Assembly (NCBI GenBank): GCA_964355015.1
Contig: CAYHCE010000001.1
Span: forward strand, 1-64,000
DNA: 64,000 nucleotides
Origin: CAYHCE01 sp964355015
Lineage (GTDB): Bacteria; Cyanobacteriota; Cyanobacteriia; PCC-6307; Cyanobiaceae
Direction: 5' to 3'
The notes under the pieces were generated by a model. That model saw only the letters and a list, made by a program, of their open reading frames with translations. It was not told where the DNA came from and ran no database searches. Shown here one piece after another: positions 56,697 through 64,000 of the stretch. The stretch's first letter is position 1. Every line of letters begins with the position of its first letter. The position numbers and the translations under genes are program-made.

Positions 56697-57530
56697 GTGA
56701 GGAGAGCGAAGCGGGAACCCCAGGCCCCACCTGGTCCGCCCGACCGGCGGCGGCGGCTTCGCGGCTTCCTGACCAGGCTGGAAGCCAGACCCCGATCCAG
56801 GCCCCGCAACCAGGCCATCGACCTGCTGCGGGTCCTCTGCATTCGCTTAGCGTGGGGTTCTGGCACCTGCTCGGTTACGCACCGACCCTTGGTGGCTACA
56901 AGAACGAGGTCATCTATCGCCGCACCGATCGCCCCACGGTGGTGGTGCTGGGTCTGTTCGTCTTTCACTCGGGCCAGCTGATCGCCGGAGCGGGGATCCA
57001 CAACGGCGCTGATCTCCTGAGCTTCTACCGACGCCGCCTGATCCGCCTCTATCCCCTCTGTCTGCTGGCGCCGTTCTGGTCGGGACCACGCGGATCGGGA
57101 TCACGATTCTGTTCGGCAAGCGTCTCGAATGTCGGCACGGAGGCTGGGACCCCTTGCCATCGCCGTGCTTCTGGCCGTTCTCTTTTCTCTGCCTCACAGC
57201 GCTCCGATCGAGGCGAGCCTTCATGCCATTCCCCTGGCGATCTTCGGCCCGCTGCTGGTCTTCCTCGTCGCCGGCCGCCGGACCAGCAATCTGCGCCTGT
57301 CTGCCCTGGTGACACAGATCGGTTTCGCCGGTTTCTTCCTGTATCTGGTGCACCGGCCGATCTTCTGGCTGTTCACCTCGGGCCCCTTCCCCGGGGCGGC
57401 CAGGGGCCAGTTGGCGGTTGTTCCGCCGGTCGCTCTGCCGTTGATCGTCGTGCTGTCCTGGCAGGGACAGGTCCTCGACGACCGGATCGTGCTGGCTCTG
57501 GCTCCGAGCTCCCGGGATGCCACCGGCTGA
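56697..57530 (+). pseudogene. Decayed acyltransferase-3 family membrane protein
   Basis: Three frames are needed. Frame one from ~56697 gives RNQAIDLLRVLCI, the usual first helix. A frameshift near 56845 moves to another frame reading GFWHLLGYAPTLGG, TVVVLGLFVFHSGQLIAGAG and LLSFYRRRLIRLYPLCLLA, which is the GYLI / RR-x-x-R-x-x-P motif of the family. After ~57080 the frame changes again to one reading IGFAGFFLYLVHRPIFWLF, the family C-terminus. The middle ~150-200 residues of a ~380-residue enzyme are missing. So both a frameshift and a large internal deletion are present. The relics imply past O-acetylation of a surface glycan. Confidence 0.75.
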
Positions 57531-57594
57531 GGGGCGCCTGCGTCGTCACGGCTACGCTTTCTTGGCCGGGCCCGCGGGCCCTGGGATCGACACC

Positions 57595-58038
57595 ATGTAT
57601 TCGCATCTGCTGGTTCCCACCGACGGCTCCGAGGTGTCGCTCAAGGCCGTCCATGGCGCCGTGGCCTTCGCCAAGGAGATGGGGGCCAGCATCACCTTCT
57701 TCCACGCCCGCACCACCTTGCCGGTGCCGATGTACGGGGCGGGGGATCTGCTCGATGGCAGCACACTCGAGCGTCTGACCACGGTCGCGCGCGAGAACGC
57801 CGAGCGGATCCTGGCAGAAGCCCAGGCGGTGGCGGACAGTGCCGGAGTGCCCGCCGACAGCGATGGGGTCGTGGGAGATCCCCCCTACACAGCGATCCTC
57901 AACGCTGCCGAGCAGCATGGCTGCGATCTGGTCTTCATGGCCTCCCATGGTCGCCGCGGCCTCACCGGCTTCCTGCTCGGCAGCCAGACCCAGCAGGTGC
58001 TCCTCCATTCGCCGCTGCCGGTGCTGGTCTTCCGCTGA
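57595..58038 (+). CDS. Universal stress protein (UspA family)
   Basis: The 147-residue protein shows HLLVPTDGSEVSLKAVHGAV at the N-terminus and the nucleotide-binding loop MASHGRRGLTGFLLGSQTQQVL with the final LPVLVFR. The G-x2-G-x9-G-x-T/Q pattern suggests ATP binding. USPs aid survival under stress; the precise target is unknown. Start ATG 57595. The 3' end touches the opposite-strand lycopene cyclase gene (2 bases apart). Confidence 0.92.
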   Translation: MYSHLLVPTDGSEVSLKAVHGAVAFAKEMGASITFFHARTTLPVPMYGAGDLLDGSTLERLTTVARENAERILAEAQAVADSAGVPADSDGVVGDPPYTAILNAAEQHGCDLVFMASHGRRGLTGFLLGSQTQQVLLHSPLPVLVFR

Positions 58039-58040
58039 AC

Positions 58041-59273
58041 TCAGCCCGCCAGGGCGCGCCAGAGCAACTCCATTTCCCGGCCCTGCGGCCGCATCAACCC
58101 CCAGCGCACGTCGCCGGGAGCCAGGGCGAACAGGCCCAGCATGGCCTGGATCAGCTCCGGCAGGGTGAGGGTGTTGGCCAGGAACCCGCTCCACTGGGGC
58201 AGGGGCAGCTGAAAGAAGGCGTTGAAGAAGTGGCGCAGTTCCTCCTCCGAGAAGCGCATCAGCTTCTCCAGCCCGAACCGATAGATCGCGTGCTTCCGCA
58301 CCAGCTGCGGCGTCCAGAGCTCGCTCCAGGCCGTCCGGGCGACCCCGTCGGCGGCCAGGCCCGGGGTGTCTAGGCCGTTGGCGACCGCTGCGGCCAGGTC
58401 CGGCGCCCGGCGCAGCAGGGATCCCACCATGTACCCCGAGGCGGGATGCACCATGCTCGCGGCCCCGCCGAAGCCCACCACCCGCTGGCGCCGGTCGGGC
58501 AGGGGCAGATTCATCGGGAAGAGGCAGTGCTCCTCGTGGTGGATTTCCTCCACTGCCACGCCGCACCGGGCCAGCCGGCGCCGCAGCCGGTCCTTCAGCA
58601 GGGCGAAGGGCATGGGCGGGGCGAGGGCCAGGGACGTCTCCTCCACGAAGAAGACGCCGCCGCCGAGATCCATCGCGTAGAGGAAGGTGGGTGGCTGGCA
58701 TCGCTCCTGGGCCGTGAGGTGATCGCTGCGGTAGTCCATCAGCACGAACTGCCCCGGCTGCACCGGCGGGGCCGAGAAGGTGCCCACGATTCCGTAGGCG
58801 GCCTGGCCGGCGATGGGGCCCTGGCAGGGCCTGCGCACGAACACCGGCTCGTGGCCGCTCGCATCGACCAAGAGCCGGGCGTTGTAGACCGCCCCGGCGG
58901 TGGTGGTGACACTGGAATGCTCCGCGTCGTGATCGACGCTGCCGGCCCGGCCCCGGTGCCAGACCACGCCACCGCGCTCGCAGCGCTCCAGCCAGTGGGT
59001 CCGTAGTGCGTCCTTGTCGAACAGGCCGTAGTCGTGGCCGAGGCAGAGGGGCTCGGGCCCGAAGTACCCGACGCAGTCCGACCAGCGATGCGCCAGCAGG
59101 TGGCTCAGGCCCCGGTGATCCAGTTCCGTGCCCCAGATTCCGTAGGTGTTGACCCAGGGCCGATCGGGATCCTCGGCCGCCAGACCCTCGACCCGCAGCC
59201 CCCTGAGGCAGAGCTCGCTGGCGATCGCCAGGGCCGCCGGCCCCGAGCCGATCACCAGCACGTCGACGGACAT
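58041..59273 (-). CDS. crtL: Lycopene cyclase (beta type)
   Basis: This FAD-dependent enzyme cyclises lycopene ends to beta-rings in carotenoid synthesis. The 410 residues begin with the dinucleotide motif VIGSGPAALAIASELCLRG and contain NTYGIWGTELD, LLVDASGHEPVFV, the conserved YAMDLGGGVFFVEETSLA, FGGAASMVHPASGYMVGS and FFNAFFQLPLPQWSGFLAN. The layout matches plant/cyanobacterial CrtL rather than CrtY. It ends 2 bases from the USP gene and follows gyrA on the same strand. Confidence 0.93.
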   Translation of the reverse strand: MSVDVLVIGSGPAALAIASELCLRGLRVEGLAAEDPDRPWVNTYGIWGTELDHRGLSHLLAHRWSDCVGYFGPEPLCLGHDYGLFDKDALRTHWLERCERGGVVWHRGRAGSVDHDAEHSSVTTTAGAVYNARLLVDASGHEPVFVRRPCQGPIAGQAAYGIVGTFSAPPVQPGQFVLMDYRSDHLTAQERCQPPTFLYAMDLGGGVFFVEETSLALAPPMPFALLKDRLRRRLARCGVAVEEIHHEEHCLFPMNLPLPDRRQRVVGFGGAASMVHPASGYMVGSLLRRAPDLAAAVANGLDTPGLAADGVARTAWSELWTPQLVRKHAIYRFGLEKLMRFSEEELRHFFNAFFQLPLPQWSGFLANTLTLPELIQAMLGLFALAPGDVRWGLMRPQGREMELLWRALAG

Positions 59274-59281
59274 CGGTCGGT

Positions 59282-61870
59282 TCAGGAGACGTCGCCGCTG
59301 CCCTGGTCGGCCTCGTCCTCTGCCGGTGCCGGCGGTACCAGCACCACCTCGCTGAGGCGGTCGCCGCTGTCGAGCCTCTGCAGCCGCACGCCCGTGGCCG
59401 CCCGCGACTGCTGGGGGATGGCGTCGGCCTGCATGCGCACGATCACCCCCTTTTCGCTGACCAGGAGCAGCTCCTCACCGGCGCCCATCACCCTGAGGCC
59501 CACCAGCACGTCGCCCTCGCGCCGGAACTTGATCGCCCGCAACCCGAGACCGGCCCGTCGCTGCAGGCGGAACTGGTTCACCGGCACCCGCTTGCCCAGG
59601 CCGCTGGCGGCGGCCACCAGCACCCAGGGGCCATCACTCACAGCCACCTCCTCGCCCTCGCCCTCGCCGTCATCCTCCTCGGCGCCGGCGCTGTTGGCCA
59701 CCTGGTCGGCGAGTTCGGCCGGCAGCACATCCATGCTCACCAGCTCGTCGCCGGGGCGCAGGGCCATCGCCCGCACGCCCCGGGCGGTGCGGCCGAGGGG
59801 CCGCAGTTCCTCATCGGTGAGGCGGAAGTGGATCGTCATGCCCTTGAGCGAACCGATCAGCACGCTGTCCCCGGGCAGAGCGAGCCGCACCCAGCAGAGG
59901 GCGTCACCCCCCTCCAGGCCGATGGCGATCAGGCCGTTGGAGCGGATGTTGGCGAAGGCCGACAGCCGCGTGCGTTTGATGTAGCCACCGCTGGTGAGCA
60001 TCAGCAGCTGGACGTTGTCCTCGAAGGCGCTCACGGCCAGCAGCGAGGTGATCTGCTCCTCGCGCGGAATCGGCAGCAGCTGCACCACCGGTGTGCCCTT
60101 GGCCGCCCGGCTTCCCACCGGCACCCGGTAGGCCGGCACGGCATAGACGACGCCACGGTCGCTGAACAGCAGCAGGGTGTCATGGTCGTTGCAGCTGATG
60201 AACAGCCGCACCGCCTCCTCCCCCTGGCTGCGGGTGCCGGCCTTGCCGCGGGTGCCGCGGCTGGTGGCTTCGAACTCGCTCACCGGCATCCGCTTCAGGT
60301 AGCCGTTCTGGGTGAGCAGCACAACCGAGCGCTCGTTGGCGATCAGGTCGATGTCCTCGAGGCCGCCTTCGAGATCGAGGATTTCTGTGCGTCGGGGGGA
60401 ATCGAAGCGGGTGCGGATCGCTCCGAGCTCCTCGGTGATCAACCCCAGCACCCGTTCGCGGCGGCCGAGAATGTCCTTGTAGTCGGCGATTCTTGCGACA
60501 AGATCTTCATGTTCCAAGCGGATCTTGTCGGCTTCGAGTGCCGTGAGCCGACGCAACTGCATCTGCAGGATGGCGTCGGCCTGTACCTCGCTGAGTCCGT
60601 GGTTGTCCTGGAGCTGCTGGCGGGCGGTGGCCGTGTCGGCGGCGGCTCGGATCAGGGCGATGATCGGATCGAGCTGGTCGAGGGCGAGCAGCAGGCCCAG
60701 CAGGATGTGGTCCCGTTCTTCGGCCTTGCGTAGCAGATAGCGGGTGCGGCGCTCGATGGTCTCGATGCGGAAGTCGAGGAACACCTGCAGCATCTTGCGC
60801 AGGGTGAGCAGCACCGGCTCGCCGTTCACCAGAGCCAGCATGTGGGCGCTGAAGTTGCTCTGCAGAGGAGTCAGTTTGAACAGGTTGTTCAGCACCACCT
60901 GCGGATAGGCGTCACGCCGCAGCTCGATCACGATCCGCATGCCGTCGCGGTCACTCTCGTCGCGGATGTCGGAGATCCCGTCGAGCTTCTTGTCGTTCAC
61001 CATCTCTGCGATGCGCTCGATCAGCGCCGCTTTGTTGGTCTGATAGGGAAGCTCGGTGATGATCACCGCGTCACGGTCCGGGCGGCCGGTCACCTCCAGG
61101 GTCTCGATGGCGGCGACGCCGCGCATCGTGACCGAGCCACGCCCTGTCATGTAGGTTTCGCGGATCCCGCTGCGGCCCAGGATCTGCCCGCCCGTGGGGA
61201 AATCCGGCCCGGGAATGATCGCCATCAGGCCGCGATCGTCTATCTCCGGATCGGCGATCAGCGCCAGCAGACCATCGATCAGTTCGGTGAGGTTGTGGGG
61301 CGGGATGTTGGTGGCCATGCCCACCGCGATGCCCGAGGAGCCATTCAGCAGCAGGTGGGGGACCCGCGCCGGCATCACGGTGGGTTCCTGCTGGGAGCCG
61401 TCGAAGTTGTCGATGAAATCGACGGTCTCGGCCTCGATGTCCTCCAGCAGGCTGTCGGTGGTGAGCGCCTGAAGGCGGGATTCCGTGTAACGCATGGCAG
61501 CCGGTGGATCGTTGTCCACCGATCCGAAGTTGCCGTGACCGTCGATCAGCGGCATGCGCATCGAGAAATCCTGCGCCATCCGCACCAGGGCGTCGTAGAC
61601 CGCCGTGTCGCCGTGAGGGTGGTACTTGCCGAGCACTTCCCCGACCACCCGGGCGCATTTCCGGTAGGGGCGGTCGCTGGTGAGGCCCAGTTCGTACATC
61701 GCGTAGAGAATGCGCCGATGCACCGGTTTCAGACCGTCGCGGGCATCGGGCAGGGCCCGCCCCACGATCACGCTCATCGCATACTCCAGATAGGAGCGCG
61801 ACATCTCGTTGCGCAGGTCGGTCTGGATGATCCGTCCGTCGGATTCGCCGGGACCCGTTGGATCCGCCAT
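59282..61870 (-). CDS. gyrA: DNA gyrase subunit A (or close topoisomerase paralogue)
   Basis: The 862-residue protein has the type IIA breakage-reunion domain with the active tyrosine in PAAMRYTESRL, the quinolone-region HPHGDTAVYDALVRM, and a C-terminal beta-pinwheel of six blades (for example LFISCNDHDTLLLFSDRGVVYAV). The GyrA-box position reads SRGTRGKAG instead of the classic Q-R-R-G-G-R-G, a form also seen in cyanobacterial and plastid proteins. ATG 61870 is chosen from homology; the frame extends upstream without it. Confidence 0.93.
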   Translation of the reverse strand: MADPTGPGESDGRIIQTDLRNEMSRSYLEYAMSVIVGRALPDARDGLKPVHRRILYAMYELGLTSDRPYRKCARVVGEVLGKYHPHGDTAVYDALVRMAQDFSMRMPLIDGHGNFGSVDNDPPAAMRYTESRLQALTTDSLLEDIEAETVDFIDNFDGSQQEPTVMPARVPHLLLNGSSGIAVGMATNIPPHNLTELIDGLLALIADPEIDDRGLMAIIPGPDFPTGGQILGRSGIRETYMTGRGSVTMRGVAAIETLEVTGRPDRDAVIITELPYQTNKAALIERIAEMVNDKKLDGISDIRDESDRDGMRIVIELRRDAYPQVVLNNLFKLTPLQSNFSAHMLALVNGEPVLLTLRKMLQVFLDFRIETIERRTRYLLRKAEERDHILLGLLLALDQLDPIIALIRAAADTATARQQLQDNHGLSEVQADAILQMQLRRLTALEADKIRLEHEDLVARIADYKDILGRRERVLGLITEELGAIRTRFDSPRRTEILDLEGGLEDIDLIANERSVVLLTQNGYLKRMPVSEFEATSRGTRGKAGTRSQGEEAVRLFISCNDHDTLLLFSDRGVVYAVPAYRVPVGSRAAKGTPVVQLLPIPREEQITSLLAVSAFEDNVQLLMLTSGGYIKRTRLSAFANIRSNGLIAIGLEGGDALCWVRLALPGDSVLIGSLKGMTIHFRLTDEELRPLGRTARGVRAMALRPGDELVSMDVLPAELADQVANSAGAEEDDGEGEGEEVAVSDGPWVLVAAASGLGKRVPVNQFRLQRRAGLGLRAIKFRREGDVLVGLRVMGAGEELLLVSEKGVIVRMQADAIPQQSRAATGVRLQRLDSGDRLSEVVLVPPAPAEDEADQGSGDVS

Positions 61871-61952
61871 CTCGCACCACACTGCCGAAGGCCAGGTTAA
61901 GCGAGCCTGGTTCCGCCCTCCTCGGTGGCTTGCCCCACCCGTCCGCGAGCCC

Positions 61953-63107
61953 ATGAACCTGCCCTGCCGCAGCGAGGCCGAGCTTCAGCAGCGCCAGCGT
62001 GCTGGCGATCTGCAGGTGCGCAGCGGTCGCGGCTTCCGCGCCCTGGTTGCCAGCGAGGGGTTGGCGGCCGCCTATGCCGCCACCGACGTGGTGGTAGCGG
62101 CGAACGCCGAGTTCACCGACCAGGCCAGCCTGCAGCTCAGCCTGGGCCCGACCGATCCGCCGATCCGCCTGCGGGACGTGCGTCTCGATGGGGTCGCCGG
62201 CCTGGGATCCAGCGGCAGCGGTGGCATCACCCTGCCGATCGGCGGAGGGCTGGGGGACCCGCCCCGCCATGGCGGAGCCCAGGTGCTCGGCACCCTGCTG
62301 GCCGGCCGTGAGGTGGAGCTGGTCGCCAGCGGTGAGGCCACCGTGCTGCACCCGCGCCGGGAATGGCAGACCCGCCTCACGCTGGAGCGGATCGGGGTGG
62401 CGCGCCTGCTGCTGCACAGGGCGATCGCCGAGAACGGAGTGGTGGCGGTGAGCAGCGCCGAGGGGGTCACCCACACCCCCTTTGGCCCGCTGCTAGGGCC
62501 CTATGACAGCGCCCTCTACGGTTCGGGCGGCAGCCGCAGCATCGGTCTGAGCATGCCTGGCCTGGCGCTGCTCGGGCCCGGCTCGCCGGTGCTCGTGGGC
62601 GGGGCGATCGGCTGGGTGCTGGGGGCTGGCAGCGGCCATCAGCCCCAGACCCGGAGGCTGCCCAGCGGTCATGCCCGCGGCCCTGGCGCGGTGGCGGCGG
62701 TGAGCGTGGATCTGACCGATGTGCGCGCCGACTGGATCCGTCCCTGTTCCTTCGACGGCCACGGCAGCGCCCTGCTGGTGGCGATCGCGGCGCCGATCCC
62801 TTTGATCAACGTGGCCGTGGCCCGCCGGGCAGCGGTCTCCGACGCCGAACTCGAGGCGCCGGTGCTCGACTTCTCGATTCCGCGGCGGATCCGGCCCAGC
62901 TTCGGGTTCGTGACCTACAGCCAGCTGCTGGCCGGTGAGATTCAGGTGGACGGCCGGCAGCTGCGCTGTGCGCCCGCCCACAGCCCCAGGCTGGCGGATG
63001 AGATCAACGCGGAGTTGATCGAGCTGCTGTGCAGCGGCCGCTTTCCGCTGCGGCTGCCCACGGTGCCCCTCTCCTCCCGCCCGGGCCTGATCCCCCTGGA
63101 TGGCTGA
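61953..63107 (+). CDS. HcyBio/DUF39-family protein, divergent
   Basis: The 384-residue protein resembles the DUF39 homocysteine-biosynthesis family: SDPPIRL-like TDPPIRLRDVRLDGVAGLG, GGAQVLGTLLAGREVELVASGEATVLHPR, YDSALYGSGGSRSIGLSMPGLALL, and C-terminal IPRRIRPSFGFVTYSQL. In archaeal and anaerobic members an N-terminal MCSSGAF-like cysteine, essential for sulfur transfer, precedes the TDPPI segment; here the equivalent is EFTDQASLQL with no cysteine. The function may thus have changed. ATG 61953; it is divergent from gyrA. Confidence 0.72.
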   Translation: MNLPCRSEAELQQRQRAGDLQVRSGRGFRALVASEGLAAAYAATDVVVAANAEFTDQASLQLSLGPTDPPIRLRDVRLDGVAGLGSSGSGGITLPIGGGLGDPPRHGGAQVLGTLLAGREVELVASGEATVLHPRREWQTRLTLERIGVARLLLHRAIAENGVVAVSSAEGVTHTPFGPLLGPYDSALYGSGGSRSIGLSMPGLALLGPGSPVLVGGAIGWVLGAGSGHQPQTRRLPSGHARGPGAVAAVSVDLTDVRADWIRPCSFDGHGSALLVAIAAPIPLINVAVARRAAVSDAELEAPVLDFSIPRRIRPSFGFVTYSQLLAGEIQVDGRQLRCAPAHSPRLADEINAELIELLCSGRFPLRLPTVPLSSRPGLIPLDG

Positions 63108-63193
63108 ACGGTGGGGAGTGACCAGCCGCGAAACAGGCCTGAGACAACCAGGGAGAAGCGCCTTAAACTCCTCCGGCGGTTTCGCGGCCCCCG

Positions 63194-63898
63194 ATGGTTG
63201 AGTCCTCTGCTGCCTCCAACGAGTCTGCAGCCTCCAACGAGTCTGCAGACTCCAACGAAACGGATCGCTCCGATGGGTCGGATCCCTTGAACGCTGCCAT
63301 GCCGGAAACCCCTGTGGAGGCTTTCGTGGTGGAGGCCATCGCCGCCGAAGTCGTCGTGACGGAGGCGCCCGACGCTGCTGCGGAGCAGGCCCCGGAGCCT
63401 GTGGGGTCCGTGGAGGAGCCGGTGGCCGCCGTGCCGGAGCCGGAGCCCTGGCACGCATCCTCCCCCGAACCCGAGCCGGTTCCCGAGCCTGAGCCGGATC
63501 CCGCTTCGTTCTTCTCGCCGGCTCCCGAACCTGCCGTTGCCACCACCTTGCATGTACCCCCCAGCGAGGGGCGGGCGGGCGAAGGCGGCGAATGGGAGCT
63601 GCTGCTCGGCAAGATCCGCGACTGGTTCGGCAGCGGTCAGCTCCAGCAGCAGGTCGACCGCTACCGCAGTCCGCTGCAGCTGCTGGCCGGATTTGTGGCC
63701 GTCCTGATGGTGTTGCGGATCTACGCCGCCCTGCTCGGGGCGATCGAGGGCCTGCCTCTGGTGCCCGGCCTGCTGGAGCTGGCCGGGGTGGTCTGGCTCA
63801 CCCGTTTCGGCTTCACCCGCCTGGTGCGCAGCAGCGACCGCCAGGAGCTGCTCGCCTCCCTGCAGCGACGCTGGCAGTCCTTCAGGGGCAAGGGCTGA
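63194..63898 (+). CDS. CAAD-domain membrane protein with long acidic N-terminus
   Basis: The C-terminal ~105 residues are a CAAD domain: amphipathic helix KIRDWFGSGQLQQQVDRYRSPL, two membrane helices (LQLLAGFVAVLMVLRIYAALL and PLVPGLLELAGVVWLTRFGF) and a basic end KRR-like. CAAD domains tether some aminoacyl-tRNA synthetases to thylakoids and occur as stand-alone CURT1 (curvature) relatives. Here it is stand-alone. The first ~130 residues are acidic, Glu/Pro/Ala-rich and contain an exact repeat AASNES (residues ~6-17). Confidence 0.85.
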   Translation: MVESSAASNESAASNESADSNETDRSDGSDPLNAAMPETPVEAFVVEAIAAEVVVTEAPDAAAEQAPEPVGSVEEPVAAVPEPEPWHASSPEPEPVPEPEPDPASFFSPAPEPAVATTLHVPPSEGRAGEGGEWELLLGKIRDWFGSGQLQQQVDRYRSPLQLLAGFVAVLMVLRIYAALLGAIEGLPLVPGLLELAGVVWLTRFGFTRLVRSSDRQELLASLQRRWQSFRGKG

Positions 63899-64000
63899 GC
63901 GCCCGTCCCCGGGCCCTCTCCGGCACGCCGTGGCTCGAAAAGCCGCGCCTGGCCGGTTGATAGCTTGGCCCGACTGCGACAACGTCCAGCGGTGACCATT

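Noticed and set aside
63992..64000. GTG at the right edge as the start of a new gene
   Set aside because: Only three codons are visible (V-T-I), which cannot identify a gene.
1..64000. rRNA, tRNA, CRISPR arrays and complete insertion sequences
   Set aside because: No cloverleaf with a T-loop, no rRNA-like stretch, no repeat-spacer array and no transposase motif was recognised. A covariance-model search would settle tRNAs.

Overview
The window reads as a high-GC picocyanobacterium of the Cyanobium/Synechococcus type. Evidence seen directly: psbX, ycf66, a high-light-inducible protein, lycopene cyclase, the SbtA/SbtB bicarbonate pair, CAAD, CPP1-like, DUF3747, DUF3531 and DUF1651 proteins, and many copies of the cyanobacterial HIP1 octamer GCGATCGC. 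Most of it is chromosomal housekeeping sequence with genes packed on both strands. Two 100-N scaffold gaps (33058-33157, 48704-48803) both fall in 15-bp coding tandem repeats, and the first ~480 bases look foreign to the rest, so this is a draft or metagenome-derived assembly.

Layout. 1-480: partial DUF166-like gene joined abruptly to the 3' end of accC. 0.9-9.9 kb: yggT, psbX, ycf66, two coupled lipoproteins, hli, a half-size ABC exporter, HIT, yifB/comM, rpsU, DUF3747, def. 9.9-18.0 kb: S9 peptidase overlapping a GltS-like transporter, a fused class II aldolase/SDR, a Coa1-like protein, mtnA, DUF1543, VOC. 18.0-22.3 kb: lower-GC surface-polysaccharide islet (Wzm/Wzt export ABC, DegT aminotransferase, a truncated ORF). 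22.4-33 kb: nrdJ, prfC, small cyanobacterial proteins, hslO, an ABC ATPase, rsmE, DUF92, a group-3-like sigma factor. 33.3-38.9 kb: same-strand cluster aspC, phnD-like, 80-aa ORF, phnC-like, fused phnE-like permease, SGNH hydrolase. 39.1-46.4 kb: UDG, ispG, ctpA, mfd. 46.6-55 kb: zinc-ribbon HExxH membrane protein, terC, DUF6464, sbtB-sbtA, orphan sugar permease, leuA, NYN. 55-64 kb: GH57, a decayed acyltransferase, USP, crtL, gyrA, a divergent HcyBio-family protein, CAAD.

How genes work together. SbtA with SbtB is a regulated bicarbonate-uptake unit. The phnD/phnC/phnE-like genes form a complete oxyanion ABC importer whose substrate (phosphonate, phosphite or selenate) is not settled by sequence. 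Wzm, Wzt and the DegT enzyme point to O-antigen-type glycan synthesis and export. mtnA close to a fused aldolase/short-chain dehydrogenase suggests a compact salvage route for methylthioribose or 5-deoxyribose phosphates; this is the most interesting functional hypothesis in the window. No rRNA, tRNA, CRISPR array or intact insertion sequence was recognised.
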